From positions 1 through 35,526 of IMG/VR virus record IMGVR_UViG_3300037245_000883: a stretch of 35,526 nucleotides of DNA, one strand, 5' to 3'. The notes under the pieces were generated by a model that had not been told where the DNA came from, did no database searches, and worked only from the letters and a program-made list of their open reading frames with translations. A program made the position numbers and the translations under genes. The stretch is from a virus. Of this stretch, positions 12,262 to 21,669 are shown piece after piece. The first letter of the stretch is position 1, and each line of letters starts with the position of its first letter.

Positions 12262-14790
12262 TTAAGCTTTCTGTTTAATAGGTCCTTGTGTTTTCTTTTT
12301 ATAAGTTCCGTCTGTTTTCTTCTTTCCTTTACCAACAGAGCCTCCAGAATCATTAGGCGAGCTGTAGACTCTGTAAGATAAACAAACTTTATTAGCAGAG
12401 ATTAAACTAGTATCTATTAAAGCTTTACACGTTAAAACATTAGTTCCAGAACCTGCTACTTCTATTTTTGTATTTCCTGCAGTTGGTTTTAAAGGGTTTG
12501 CTGCTATGTTTCCCTGGTCTAAAACGCTAGAGATAACCCACCTGTTACCACTTTCGAAGTCTTCAACAGTAAACTCTACCCATTCATCCGCAAAAATATT
12601 AACCCATGTAAAAATAGATTCTATTTCTATTATTTCATTAGCTACTAACGCTGTAGGGTTTGTTCCATTAGAAAGTACAGTTAAAGTCGTAGACTCTACT
12701 ACGTCTATGTCGTCCTCGTATGGTCTAATTTTAAAAGAATAATTATTAAAGTCTTCAATTCCTTCTAGGTCTGTATAATAAGAAAGTCTAAGAAGCCAGT
12801 CTCCAGTATAGAATTTTTGCCAATTTTTATTCCTTCCGTTATTTGGCTCTAAAGGGTCGTAGAAAAAACTATCTACATTAGACTGTAAAAGCCAATAGCG
12901 CCAATCGTTTAAAAATCCATAATTCAGCTCATAACCAGCAAAACCTACAGAATCTAAAGAAGGTTTTCTTTTTATGGAAATTTCGTTTCTATCTGTAGTT
13001 GGTGGTAAGTTAAAATTCCTACTTATACTTTCATTAATTTGCATAACTCCAGACTGGATAGCTACATTTCCAAAGCTTAAATAGTTGCTTTCTAGTTCAA
13101 ACTCTTCTAAAGTTACAGGATTGAAAGCAGAAATTTTAGTTCTCATACCATCGTAAACTACTCCAGTAGGAAGTAAAAATTCTGATTTATAAAGAATGTC
13201 GTCTTCTGTAGTTGTGTTATCTACAGAATTGTCTGTTATTAAGTTTAGGTCGTGGTCGAAAAGCTCCTCGGAAACTATTCCTGGAATTTGAACTCCAACT
13301 ATAGGAGCGTCTATATTGTCTTCGTTAAACAACAATAAAGAAACTTTATTATTAGAATGAGGAGTTTGTACTACTCCCAAAAAAGCAGGGTCTGTAGATA
13401 TGCTTAACCAAATAGAAGTTTTTCGTCCTCCGTCTGGAATACTGCTAAAATATCCTTGGTTTCCTGCTTTTGGAATAACTTTTCCTTCTATTTCTATAGT
13501 AGTTCCTACTATGTCTATTTTAATTTCTGAAAAATCAAAACCAGAATTATTAGCGTTTACGCTAGCCTCTCCAGGGTAGACTGTAGGGTCTAAAACTCCG
13601 TCTGGTCTAAATAGGTTTTCTGGCGCGTTAATCATTAAATTATTCCCTAATGAGAAGTTAGAAGTGTTATAAATAGAAGCGTCTTCTGGTCTATAAGCTA
13701 GTCCTAATTTATAACCATGTAAAGGAGTCTGAGTTCCTCCAGTCTCTACTATTGCTTTAAAACTAGATTCTGCAGAGTAATCTAAAGCAGAAATAGAAGC
13801 TCCTAAAGAATTAAACCATTCAACACTAACAACGCTAAAAGGGTTTTGTCCTCCATTATAAATCTCGTTAAAACCTCCTGTATTTCCTAAATTGTTAGAA
13901 GTGTTTGCTTCTAAAATTCCGTTAGGATTTCCGCTGTTTGCGTAAACTTTTAAATTTCCAATAGGAGCTAAACAGTCTGCAGCGTTATAATAATCTGGTT
14001 CTGCGAAACCATCCTCTACTAGTCCCCATTGTAAAAACTCGTAATTAATTTTCCATTTAGTAGTAGCTCCTAAGTCTTCTATCTGTTGTATTGTTACGTT
14101 CTTAAAATAACCTCCAGACGGGTTATTTAATTGAGTCATTGAATTACTACTAAAGTCTGCTACTATTGGTAAAATATGCTTAAACCTATTAACTTGACCG
14201 TTAACTACTGAAGCCTGCGCTGTACTTGAATTTGGCGCTAAATTAAAAAAGAATTCTATCTCTGCAGGTCTATTTAGTTTTCTAATAGAGGTTTCCTGGT
14301 ACTCATACCTTAAAGGCTGCCCTCCAGCGCAATTACTAGGACTTATTCCAGAAGAACCAGGAAAAGCTATTATAGTTGCAAAATTAGCAAAAGGTATAAC
14401 AGGGTAATTAGTCGAAGCTCCAGGAGCTAAAGCTAAAGGACCAGTTAAAATAACTTTTTTAGGGTCGCTATCTATGTAGGCTATTGTTGCTATATATTTA
14501 GTAGTTACTCCAGGAACAAAAGTTGCTCCACATAATCTAGATAAAACTACTTGTATTTCTATTTCGTCCCCTTGTGAGAAACCTTCTGCTTCCCAGTCTC
14601 CGCTAGACCACTCCAGCTCGTAAACTCCAGCTCCATTTCCTGTCGCGTCCCTATAAAACATTTTATTGTTTTCGCTTGCTGCATGCTCTACAGTTGTAGA
14701 GAATTCTAACTCTCCTTTTACCCAGTCGCCAACATTAGCCGACAAACTATTAGAGAAATCGTATTTTTCAGAACTTAAATTAATTGCCAT
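12262..14790 (-). CDS. Large baseplate- or tail-tip protein
   Basis: 842 residues, beta-rich throughout. The N-terminal half opens AINLSSEKYDFSNSLSANVG. The protein ends with an unusually basic tail (VGKGKKKTDGTYKKKTQGP), which could contact DNA or a partner. It resembles long tail-tip proteins of Bacteroidota siphoviruses in size and in its position between tape-measure/baseplate genes and the fibre, but I do not see a named domain. It could include Ig-like or fibronectin-like modules. Its start lies 1 nt from the stop of the 89-residue upstream gene. Confidence 0.6.
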   Translation of the reverse strand: MAINLSSEKYDFSNSLSANVGDWVKGELEFSTTVEHAASENNKMFYRDATGNGAGVYELEWSSGDWEAEGFSQGDEIEIQVVLSRLCGATFVPGVTTKYIATIAYIDSDPKKVILTGPLALAPGASTNYPVIPFANFATIIAFPGSSGISPSNCAGGQPLRYEYQETSIRKLNRPAEIEFFFNLAPNSSTAQASVVNGQVNRFKHILPIVADFSSNSMTQLNNPSGGYFKNVTIQQIEDLGATTKWKINYEFLQWGLVEDGFAEPDYYNAADCLAPIGNLKVYANSGNPNGILEANTSNNLGNTGGFNEIYNGGQNPFSVVSVEWFNSLGASISALDYSAESSFKAIVETGGTQTPLHGYKLGLAYRPEDASIYNTSNFSLGNNLMINAPENLFRPDGVLDPTVYPGEASVNANNSGFDFSEIKIDIVGTTIEIEGKVIPKAGNQGYFSSIPDGGRKTSIWLSISTDPAFLGVVQTPHSNNKVSLLLFNEDNIDAPIVGVQIPGIVSEELFDHDLNLITDNSVDNTTTEDDILYKSEFLLPTGVVYDGMRTKISAFNPVTLEEFELESNYLSFGNVAIQSGVMQINESISRNFNLPPTTDRNEISIKRKPSLDSVGFAGYELNYGFLNDWRYWLLQSNVDSFFYDPLEPNNGRNKNWQKFYTGDWLLRLSYYTDLEGIEDFNNYSFKIRPYEDDIDVVESTTLTVLSNGTNPTALVANEIIEIESIFTWVNIFADEWVEFTVEDFESGNRWVISSVLDQGNIAANPLKPTAGNTKIEVAGSGTNVLTCKALIDTSLISANKVCLSYRVYSSPNDSGGSVGKGKKKTDGTYKKKTQGPIKQKA

Positions 14791-14791
14791 T

Positions 14792-15061
14792 TTATACTTT
14801 TTTTTCCGTTTCTTCTTTCGATAATTCCATTAAATCTACTATTTCCTGCTGCTTCTTAAAAAGCTCTGCAGGGTCTGTTAGTTTCATTTCTAGAATTGAT
14901 TTAGATTTGTTAATTAACTCTATTTGTGTAGGAGTCATTTTTTCTAATAATTCTGGAGTAATCATTTCTTTTATGTAAGAGCTAGATTTCTCCATTGCAC
15001 CTATAGCGGAGTCCATAACTTTATTCATGTTTTCTAAATCTTTCAATAATTTATTGTCCAT
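14792..15061 (-). CDS. Small helical protein of the tail module
   Basis: 89 residues, mostly helix (MDNKLLKDLENMNKVMDSAI, then SPEL-type turns and KQQEIVDLMELSKEETEKKV). It overlaps the end of the 590-residue tail gene by 11 nt. No family is recognised. Its acidic coiled-coil character and its position suggest a small tail assembly factor. Confidence 0.6.
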   Translation of the reverse strand: MDNKLLKDLENMNKVMDSAIGAMEKSSSYIKEMITPELLEKMTPTQIELINKSKSILEMKLTDPAELFKKQQEIVDLMELSKEETEKKV

Positions 15062-16823
15062 GTATTTTTATAGTTTTAGTGTTAGTAGGCTCTATAGCTG
15101 CTTCTGCATATTCTATTAAAGCTTTTTTACTTTGGTTTGTCCAATCAAAAGAAAGTATTTCTAGTAGATTTCCTTCTTTGTCGTAAATATAGTTATTGTT
15201 TTGTAAAGCTTCAAAATCTCTAGAGGAAAAAGGAATTTCTGCAGAATATATTCTTTTCAAATTTATATCTACTTCGTTTATTTTATGGTATTTTAAATAA
15301 AGAAAATTAGCGTTTAAATAATCCTTATAGTTAGAAGGTTGTTTTTTTCCTATTTGATAAAGTAGTTTTGTTGTGCTAAATTGAGCGTTCGAAATTTGCA
15401 TAACTCCAATTCTACCAGAAACTTTACTAGCTAAATTAGCGCTAGCTCCAAAAACTCCAGCTACTTTGTCTACTAAAACACAAATAGCTTTCCAGAACTC
15501 CTCTGGAGGAGTTAAGCTATTTTTTCTACTACCAAAAGCAAAAGGAATAGAAACGTCTACTAGTCCTTTAATATTAACTAAATCTGAAGAAACAACGCTT
15601 AAAGGCTCTGTAGAGTATTCGCATTTTGTACCTCTAGAGTCGTCTGTAGTATGCATGTCTGAAAAATCGAGCTGGTAGTGCATGTAGTACCTTTTCCATG
15701 TGTCCCCTGTGTTATAGGTCCATTGGTTTTCTCTTTTATCCTGTAGGTTTAAAGTATTTCTAGAACTTCTAGAGCTTGTTAGTTGCCAGTTGTCCCTTCT
15801 TTCCAGTCTAACTACATTTCCATCTATAAATAACTTTGCGTTAAACATATCTAGAACAGCATCAATTAAAGCTCCTAATGTAGAAACTGTATCTATTGCT
15901 GTAGGATAGCCTTTTGTATATCCTGGCTGTATTGGTGGTAATAGAGCTTCTAAAAATATACTTTTTGTTTTAGTGTCAACTATTGGAACTGGTAAAATAG
16001 TATGCGCGCTAGAAGAGTTTAATATAGAAGACTGGAAAGCAAAACCTAACTTTTCGCAGCCCTTTGTTATTAGTTGGTGCATTGTTGCAGCTTTCAACTC
16101 TCTAACTCTAGGATAAATTATTTGCGTTATTTGTCTAACCATATTAATAAAAGCTAAAATACTAAGCAATAAAAAAGCAGCCTGTATTAAAGCTTTTGCT
16201 ATAGCCCATGCTACAGCTCCAGGTTTAACAGAAACAACTACTGGAACAGGTCCTGTAGCTCCAACTCCTACTCCAAAGTTAGGAGAGAAAGCTTCTGCTA
16301 AATCTCCTACAGACTTAATTAAGGACCTGGTTTGCTCTGCTATAGAAACTACTAAAGTATAAGAGGCTAATAATGAGGTTATAATAATAACTCCTTGGTT
16401 ATCTCTAACTATTACGTACTCAGTTTGAACTGTATTTATAGGATTTGTTCTGTTTACTGCTTCAAAGCTTAAAACGTCCGCGTTAGTCTTAAACCATTCA
16501 AAAGACTTTCTCTTTTTAATTTTAACCTCTATAGAACCGTCTCCTTCTCCAGATATTCTAGGACTTTCTGTTAAGTCTATATAATAATCTAAAACAACAT
16601 TTTCGACCTTAATAGAATATGGTATTCCTTGAAATATTCCTGCTCCGCTTTCTATATGGTCCAGGACTATTTTCCTAGCTTCAGTAACTAAAACTATATT
16701 ATCTACATTAATTTCTCCTACAGTAACACCTTCTGCTCCTGTAAAATCCAATTTAAAACCAATATCTTTAGCGTTTAGAGGTTTTATTTCAATTCCATTA
16801 ATAGAATGTACTGCTTCAATCAT
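15051..16823 (-). CDS. Tail hub/baseplate-like protein with an internal hydrophobic helix
   Basis: 590 residues. The first 160 residues are beta-rich (ITEARKIVLDHIESG-like strands). Then comes a Gly/Val-rich segment (NFGVGVGATGPVPVVVSVKP) and a strongly hydrophobic stretch (about 203-230, AWAIAKALIQAAFLLLSILA). The C-terminal half is mixed alpha/beta with many aromatic residues. The position right after the tape measure fits a distal-tail or hub protein. A membrane-type helix in such a protein could insert into the host inner membrane during DNA entry. Start and stop overlap the neighbours (4 nt with the tape measure, 11 nt with the 89-residue gene). The exact family is not recognised. Confidence 0.62.
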   Translation of the reverse strand: MIEAVHSINGIEIKPLNAKDIGFKLDFTGAEGVTVGEINVDNIVLVTEARKIVLDHIESGAGIFQGIPYSIKVENVVLDYYIDLTESPRISGEGDGSIEVKIKKRKSFEWFKTNADVLSFEAVNRTNPINTVQTEYVIVRDNQGVIIITSLLASYTLVVSIAEQTRSLIKSVGDLAEAFSPNFGVGVGATGPVPVVVSVKPGAVAWAIAKALIQAAFLLLSILAFINMVRQITQIIYPRVRELKAATMHQLITKGCEKLGFAFQSSILNSSSAHTILPVPIVDTKTKSIFLEALLPPIQPGYTKGYPTAIDTVSTLGALIDAVLDMFNAKLFIDGNVVRLERRDNWQLTSSRSSRNTLNLQDKRENQWTYNTGDTWKRYYMHYQLDFSDMHTTDDSRGTKCEYSTEPLSVVSSDLVNIKGLVDVSIPFAFGSRKNSLTPPEEFWKAICVLVDKVAGVFGASANLASKVSGRIGVMQISNAQFSTTKLLYQIGKKQPSNYKDYLNANFLYLKYHKINEVDINLKRIYSAEIPFSSRDFEALQNNNYIYDKEGNLLEILSFDWTNQSKKALIEYAEAAIEPTNTKTIKIHGQ

Positions 16824-19800
16824 CTTTTAACTTTAAAGTTATTACTAGTAATTCTGTTTCCTTTTTTAGTTCTCTGAACAATATTAAAGCTTTCTTGTGT
16901 AATTGCTCCTAACTCTATGTTAGTTTCTGGTTTATTAATTATAGCTTTCTCTATAGATTCTAGTCTGTTTTCAAGTCCAGACATATCTACTACTGCAGCT
17001 GTTACGCTCATATCTGAGCCGATTAAATAACCTAGTCTATGGTTTTCTACTATTCCAGCTACTTCTTCGTTAGAAACATTTCCTATTTTCTCGTTTTGCT
17101 CTTTAGTTAAAACTCTTTCGTTAGGATGCAATATAGCGTGGAAACCTCCTTTTCCGTCTACTCCTTCGCCATGGTTGCCAGTATTTTCTGTCCCTTCTAA
17201 AAATGCTGGTAGAGCTGAAGCAAATTGAGTTAAAACAGTAGTACTAGTAATAGCTCCTGCTAAAGCTTGACCAGCGTCTTTTCCAGCTGCTAACTCAGAA
17301 TTAAAAGCAGATAAAATAGCGCTAACTAATAATATATTTTGTTTTTTCTGTTCTAATTTTTCCTGCTTTACCTGCGCCTCTTCTGCTAGCTGTTGTTCTT
17401 CTGCTAAAGATTCTTTAGCAGTTATATTTCCGTCCCTTGCTGCCTGCTTAAATTCGTCTAGATTATCTCTATAAGCCTGTTCTTCTTTTTCGGAAAGCTC
17501 TATTCTCTTATCAAAAGACTTAACTACTAAAGCTTCTGTAAACTTTATAGCTTTCTCTATAATATCATAATTAAACTCTATAGCCTTTTCGAATGAATTA
17601 AGACCTTCTAATTCTGCCTTAAGTTGTTCTACTCTTAATTTATCCTCTTCTCTAGAATAGAACTGCAAAAGGTCTAATTCTGCCTGCAGTTGATTTCTTT
17701 TAATAGCTTTAAATTGTTCTGCTTTCTCTTTTTCGAAGTCCTCCTCTGTCTTAAATCCTGTTCTACTTTGTTCTACTTTTGCTTTTGCCAGGTCTGACTC
17801 GAACCTTATAGAGGATTTAAGCTCTTTTATTTGTTGCTCTTGAACAAAACCGTCTAACCTTTTATTTTCTTGTGCTATTAGCTTTTCTTTGACAGCTGTT
17901 TCTGCTCTAGAATTAGTTTCTATTTGCTTAATTAATCTGTTACTTTTTTCTATCTCTTTTTCTATTGTTTTTTCTGTAGTGTCTTCTATTAAATCCAGCT
18001 CTATTTTTTGAATTTCTTCTAAACTAGAACTAACTATTCTTTTAAGTCTAGAAAGCTCTTCTTTTTCAGCGTCTAATTCTAAACTTAATTTTATTATTAA
18101 CTCTTCTGTTTGGGCTTGCTTAATTTCACTATTTAAGTCTGCTACTACTTTAGATTGTTTTTCTATTAATCCTGTTAGAGTTCTTGTTTTAGAGGCGTTA
18201 GTTTCTTTAGATTTAGAGTTACCTATATTTATTTCTGTGTTTTTCTCAGTCTCTAGAGAAAGCTCTTTTTCCGCGTCTGTTCTCTCTCTTATGTATTGCG
18301 TAAATAATAAAGCAGCGTCTGTTCTGTCTTCTCCTAGTAAATCAATCCACCCCTCCCTTACTTTATCTACATTTTTTGCTATTTTTTCGAGTGGTATCTT
18401 GTCGAATTCTTTTCTTATCTTGTTAATATTTACCCCAGTCTCAGTTACCCAGCCACCGTCTAAAGTTCTAGAAAGCTCTTCGTCTCTAAAGTCTATAAGC
18501 CCCCTAAAAGTACTTTTTGCAATAAGGTCTAAATTCATAAAGCCAGTTATAGCTTCGCCTAAAAAAGTTGTAATACTTCTTGTTGCGTTACCTATAGCGC
18601 TGTCTCCACTATCTAAAGAAAGAATAAACTTTTCCCATGTAGAATCTAAAATCTTTAACTGCGCGTCCATAGATTTAAGCTGCTCCTGTGTAAGCTTCTC
18701 TAATGCTCCTTCTGAAAGGTTTTCAAATTCTGCAGTAAGTTCTGCAGTCCTGTCTCTATTGTTGGCTAAAACTAAACCTAGAGCTGCAGATTGAACACCG
18801 AAATCTTTTTCTGCAATTCTCAAAAGCTCTGCTCCTGTAGCTCCTCTTTCCTGCGCAGCGTTAATTCTATCTAAAGAACCTTCTAGAGTCTTTCCTTCTT
18901 TCGCTATCTTAATAAAAGAACTACTCAAAAGTCTACCAGCTCTAGCAGATTTTATTCCGTTATCCTGTAAAACACCAATTAAAGCTCCTGTTTCCTCTAA
19001 GGAAAGGTTTAAAGCGTTAGCTGTTGGAGCTACAAAACCTAAAGCGTCTTTTATTCTCTCAAAATCTAAAGAAGTAGAGGTTCTTATTTTTGCTATAATG
19101 TCTGCAAATCTCTCTCCTTCGTTTGCGCTTTTTCCAAAAGCATTTAAAGTAGAAACAAGTAGCTCTCCTGCTTCATCTGAAGTAGCGCCTAATGCTATAG
19201 ATAGGTCGTTAGTAGGCTTTAATAATTTCTTTACTTCGCTCTCAGTTTTACCTAAAGCGAATAATGTAGTAGCAAGTTTTGCGACTTCGTTAGAGGTCCT
19301 GGTAGAACCCCCAGCAACTCTTTTGATAGCTTTTTCTACACCTCCTAAATTTTTTCTAGCAATTCCAGAAATACCTGCTAAATTTTGCATTTCCTTATCG
19401 AACTCTCTAACCCTTTCAAAAGCGTTTCCAAAAGCTCTAGCTACTCCAAAAATTACAGTAGCTATTCCTCCACCTATTAATAGAGTTTTTAAAGAACTTC
19501 CTACTCCTTGAAGGGCTAAACCATAGCGTCCTACGTCTCTTCGTCCGTCTCTAGCTGTTTTATTTATGGACCTTAATCTATTATCTAGTTTTCTAAATGT
19601 AGCTAAAGCTTTAATAGCTCTTTTGTCGTTTTCTCCATATTGAGCAGCTAGACGTTTAAATCGAGCTTGCGCGCTATTAACTTGACTAGATAAAGTTTTA
19701 AAAGCGTTTGCTTCGTCTATAATTGCTTTTCTACTTCTAATAGTATCTTTTATTTCTTTTTGTCTTTTCTTCTCGAATCTATCAAAAGCTTTTTCTCTTT

Positions 19801-20098
19801 GTTTTTCTAGCCTAATAGCGTCTAGTCTAGCCTTCTGTAGCTTCTTTTCTACACCTACTTTAGCATTTGCTAAAGAATTAGATTTAGCCAGTAATTCGTT
19901 TCTTTCCTTTATGCTAGAATTATCTTTAGGAGTTCCAGTTGCTGCTCCAGATTTAACCCTTTTAGCAGTTTCTACTACTGTTTTTAAAGTAGTTTCTAAT
20001 AATAAAACCTCCGCTTTTGCAGACTTCGCGCTTTCCTGGATATTTCCGAAAATATCCTTTTCTGATATTTCGTTCTTGCTTATTCTAGTTTTTGCCAT
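16820..20098 (-). CDS. Tape measure protein
   Basis: 1092 residues. The N-terminal region is a long charged coiled coil. A hydrophobic segment (LLIGGGIATVIFGVARAFGN) lies near residue 210. It is followed by a TP901/PhageMin-type core with repeats of the pattern 'NDLSIALGATSDEAGELLV' and 'LSLEETGALIGVLQDNGIKS'. Long coiled-coil blocks then alternate with a second hydrophobic stretch near residue 890-930 (NILLVSAILSAFNSELAAGK). Tape-measure length sets tail length: at about 1.5 angstrom per residue this predicts roughly 160 nm, consistent with a siphovirus. It overlaps its neighbours by 4 and 14 nt. This is the best anchor for the tail module. Confidence 0.9.
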   Translation of the reverse strand: MAKTRISKNEISEKDIFGNIQESAKSAKAEVLLLETTLKTVVETAKRVKSGAATGTPKDNSSIKERNELLAKSNSLANAKVGVEKKLQKARLDAIRLEKQREKAFDRFEKKRQKEIKDTIRSRKAIIDEANAFKTLSSQVNSAQARFKRLAAQYGENDKRAIKALATFRKLDNRLRSINKTARDGRRDVGRYGLALQGVGSSLKTLLIGGGIATVIFGVARAFGNAFERVREFDKEMQNLAGISGIARKNLGGVEKAIKRVAGGSTRTSNEVAKLATTLFALGKTESEVKKLLKPTNDLSIALGATSDEAGELLVSTLNAFGKSANEGERFADIIAKIRTSTSLDFERIKDALGFVAPTANALNLSLEETGALIGVLQDNGIKSARAGRLLSSSFIKIAKEGKTLEGSLDRINAAQERGATGAELLRIAEKDFGVQSAALGLVLANNRDRTAELTAEFENLSEGALEKLTQEQLKSMDAQLKILDSTWEKFILSLDSGDSAIGNATRSITTFLGEAITGFMNLDLIAKSTFRGLIDFRDEELSRTLDGGWVTETGVNINKIRKEFDKIPLEKIAKNVDKVREGWIDLLGEDRTDAALLFTQYIRERTDAEKELSLETEKNTEINIGNSKSKETNASKTRTLTGLIEKQSKVVADLNSEIKQAQTEELIIKLSLELDAEKEELSRLKRIVSSSLEEIQKIELDLIEDTTEKTIEKEIEKSNRLIKQIETNSRAETAVKEKLIAQENKRLDGFVQEQQIKELKSSIRFESDLAKAKVEQSRTGFKTEEDFEKEKAEQFKAIKRNQLQAELDLLQFYSREEDKLRVEQLKAELEGLNSFEKAIEFNYDIIEKAIKFTEALVVKSFDKRIELSEKEEQAYRDNLDEFKQAARDGNITAKESLAEEQQLAEEAQVKQEKLEQKKQNILLVSAILSAFNSELAAGKDAGQALAGAITSTTVLTQFASALPAFLEGTENTGNHGEGVDGKGGFHAILHPNERVLTKEQNEKIGNVSNEEVAGIVENHRLGYLIGSDMSVTAAVVDMSGLENRLESIEKAIINKPETNIELGAITQESFNIVQRTKKGNRITSNNFKVKR

Positions 20099-20546
20099 CC
20101 TTATCTATTTTTTTTCTAGCTTCTGCTTCTGCAGTATAAAGTTTAACCATTTTATAAAACTCTCTAACTGTAGTTTCTTTTTTGTCTATTCTGTAGCCTA
20201 TCCATTTAGACAAATGAATTAGAGTAGTTTCTACATCTCCTTCTACAGGACGCTCTAAAATGTCTTTTAATTCTGCTTCTAAATGTCTAATCCTGTTTAA
20301 AATAAAATCGTTATTCTCTATTATCCAGTCTAATTTAGCTTCTGCAATATCTTTATAAAGCTCTAATATTCTAATATATTCGTTACTTATTCCAAACTCT
20401 TTATAGTAAGATTCTTTAATAGAATCTACGCTTTCCAGGTCCTTTTCTTTAGTTCCATTTTCTAATTCTGTTCTGGAAAATTCCAGGTCTCCAGACTGTA
20501 TTTTTAACCAGTTATATAAAGGAATATCTATATCTAAATAATACAT
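20085..20546 (-). CDS. Tail assembly protein candidate
   Basis: 153 residues from the ATG at 20546 (an in-frame TTG lies 9 nt upstream). The start overlaps the preceding stop as TAATG, and the 3' end overlaps the tape-measure start by 14 nt. The sequence is helical (KEFGISNEYIRILELYKDIA, LNRIRHLEAELKDILERP) and ends with a basic coil (RKKIDKDGKN). Its place directly before the tape measure is that of the tail assembly chaperone in many siphoviruses, although no G/GT-like frameshift site was recognised. Confidence 0.6.
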   Translation of the reverse strand: MYYLDIDIPLYNWLKIQSGDLEFSRTELENGTKEKDLESVDSIKESYYKEFGISNEYIRILELYKDIAEAKLDWIIENNDFILNRIRHLEAELKDILERPVEGDVETTLIHLSKWIGYRIDKKETTVREFYKMVKLYTAEAEARKKIDKDGKN

Positions 20547-20992
20547 TAAGCGCAAAGTTTTAAATGTACGTATTGAATAATCCTGGGTCTAATCATTTCT
20601 ATAATTATCTGCAGACTTTCGTCCGTTAGTCCTATAATATCTTTTCCATATTTAGCAGTTAGTGGTATGTCGTAGTCTGCAACATCATTAGCAGTTATGG
20701 TTATTTCTCCCCTGTCAGAAGTTACTTTAAAACTATTGTAAAAGCTTCCAGTATCTTTTAGGGTTACATGGTCGAACCTTTCATTTTTAAAAATCTTTGT
20801 TTCTATTGTGAAGTCAGAATAAAGACCTAAAGAATTGTCTTTAGAGTCTACTCCCTGCTCGTAAAGTTGTCCAATAGTATTAAGCTCTATAATTTTGTTT
20901 GAAATCTCAGAGTTTAACCCAAAATCAAAAGACAAACCAACGTCTAGAGCTACAGCATTGTCTAAAATTTTTATAACATTATCTAAAAACAT
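20546..20992 (-). CDS. Neck or tail-completion protein candidate
   Basis: 148 residues from the ATG at 20992; the TTG at 20998 would only add two residues. It contains IGQLYEQGVDSKDNSLGLYS and FDHVTLKDTGSFYNSFKVTS, a segment I associate with a small phage family found near tail genes of Bacteroidota phages and likely part of the head-tail or tail-completion apparatus. No enzyme motif is seen. The start codon lies only 4 nt past the U-run of a terminator-type hairpin, so its expression may be attenuated. Confidence 0.55.
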   Translation of the reverse strand: MFLDNVIKILDNAVALDVGLSFDFGLNSEISNKIIELNTIGQLYEQGVDSKDNSLGLYSDFTIETKIFKNERFDHVTLKDTGSFYNSFKVTSDRGEITITANDVADYDIPLTAKYGKDIIGLTDESLQIIIEMIRPRIIQYVHLKLCA

Positions 20993-20996
20993 AATC

Positions 20997-21032
20997 AAAA
21001 AAAAAGAACTTTCTACAGTTAAGCGAAAGTTC
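20997..21032 (-). terminator. Terminator abutting the next start codon
   Basis: On the minus strand GAACTTTC (21025-21032) pairs perfectly with GAAAGTTC (21006-21013) around an 11-nt loop and runs into nine U (20997-21005). The next gene starts at 20992, so read-through or a transcript that begins within the hairpin is needed for its expression. It separates the small membrane-protein cluster from the tail genes. Confidence 0.75.
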
Positions 21033-21059
21033 CAATAAATTTTCTACTAATTTAAGTAT

Positions 21060-21254
21060 TTATACTATTCTATTTTTTTCTTTCTCTACAAATAATAAAA
21101 ACTCATTAACTCCAGCACCTAAAGAAAGAACAGCTAGAGAGATATAAGGATGATTTTCCGTTAATATTAAAGAAGCACCTACTACTCCTGTAACTCCTTT
21201 TACTACTAAAGCTATTAATAATAACCTCCTGCTATAAAATCTTTTATTACTCAT
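21060..21254 (-). CDS. Small two-helix membrane protein, holin candidate
   Basis: 64 residues. After a basic N-terminus (MSNKRFYSRR) come two hydrophobic segments: LLLIALVVKGVTGVVGASLI and ISLAVLSLGAGVNEFLLFV, separated by a short polar turn, and a charged tail (EKEKNRIV). This class II holin-like topology fits a pore former, though many phage membrane proteins share it. It is adjacent to two other small membrane proteins (21259-21669 and 21666-21833). Confidence 0.6.
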   Translation of the reverse strand: MSNKRFYSRRLLLIALVVKGVTGVVGASLILTENHPYISLAVLSLGAGVNEFLLFVEKEKNRIV

Positions 21255-21258
21255 TTCT

Positions 21259-21669
21259 TTAATGTCTTAAAATACTATTCCTGGCGCGTCCGTATTTCTT
21301 AGAGTTAAAAATACACTCTTCGCTAGTTATGTAGCTTTTAGTAGGATTGCTTTTAATTATTCCTGCTAAAGAATCTATTAAAGCTTCCTTATTCATTCCT
21401 GTTTTATGTACTAAAGCAGCGCTAAATTTTATTTTACTGTTCTCTTTATGCAGCTCCGAGTCTCTCCACGCGTTTTTTTGGTTAATTTGATAGTCTAGCA
21501 TGTAAGGACTTTTTAAAGCCTTCTCTAACGTCTCTGGAGAGGTTATTCTAATATCTATTCTTTTATTAACATAGTCCTCTAGAAAAGGCTCTCCAAAGAA
21601 CCACAAAGCAACAAAAATTCCAACTATAGAACCTAATATTTTAGAAATATCTGTTAAGTGCTTTTTCAT
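21259..21669 (-). CDS. Single-pass membrane protein of the lysis-like cluster
   Basis: 136 residues. The N-terminal helix (about 11-29, ILGSIVGIFVALWFFGEPF) is followed by a soluble charged domain (about 100 residues) that should face the periplasm or cytoplasm. The C-terminus is basic (FNSKKYGRARNSILRH). It could be an antiholin, a holin regulator or an entry-exclusion protein. The start overlaps the stop of the 55-residue holin candidate (ATGA), suggesting coupling. No family is recognised. Confidence 0.55.
   Translation of the reverse strand: MKKHLTDISKILGSIVGIFVALWFFGEPFLEDYVNKRIDIRITSPETLEKALKSPYMLDYQINQKNAWRDSELHKENSKIKFSAALVHKTGMNKEALIDSLAGIIKSNPTKSYITSEECIFNSKKYGRARNSILRH

Noticed and set aside
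18237-18794. 185-residue plus-strand frame inside the tape measure gene
   Set aside because: The tape measure gene has clear family features over this interval. The antisense frame has no motif.
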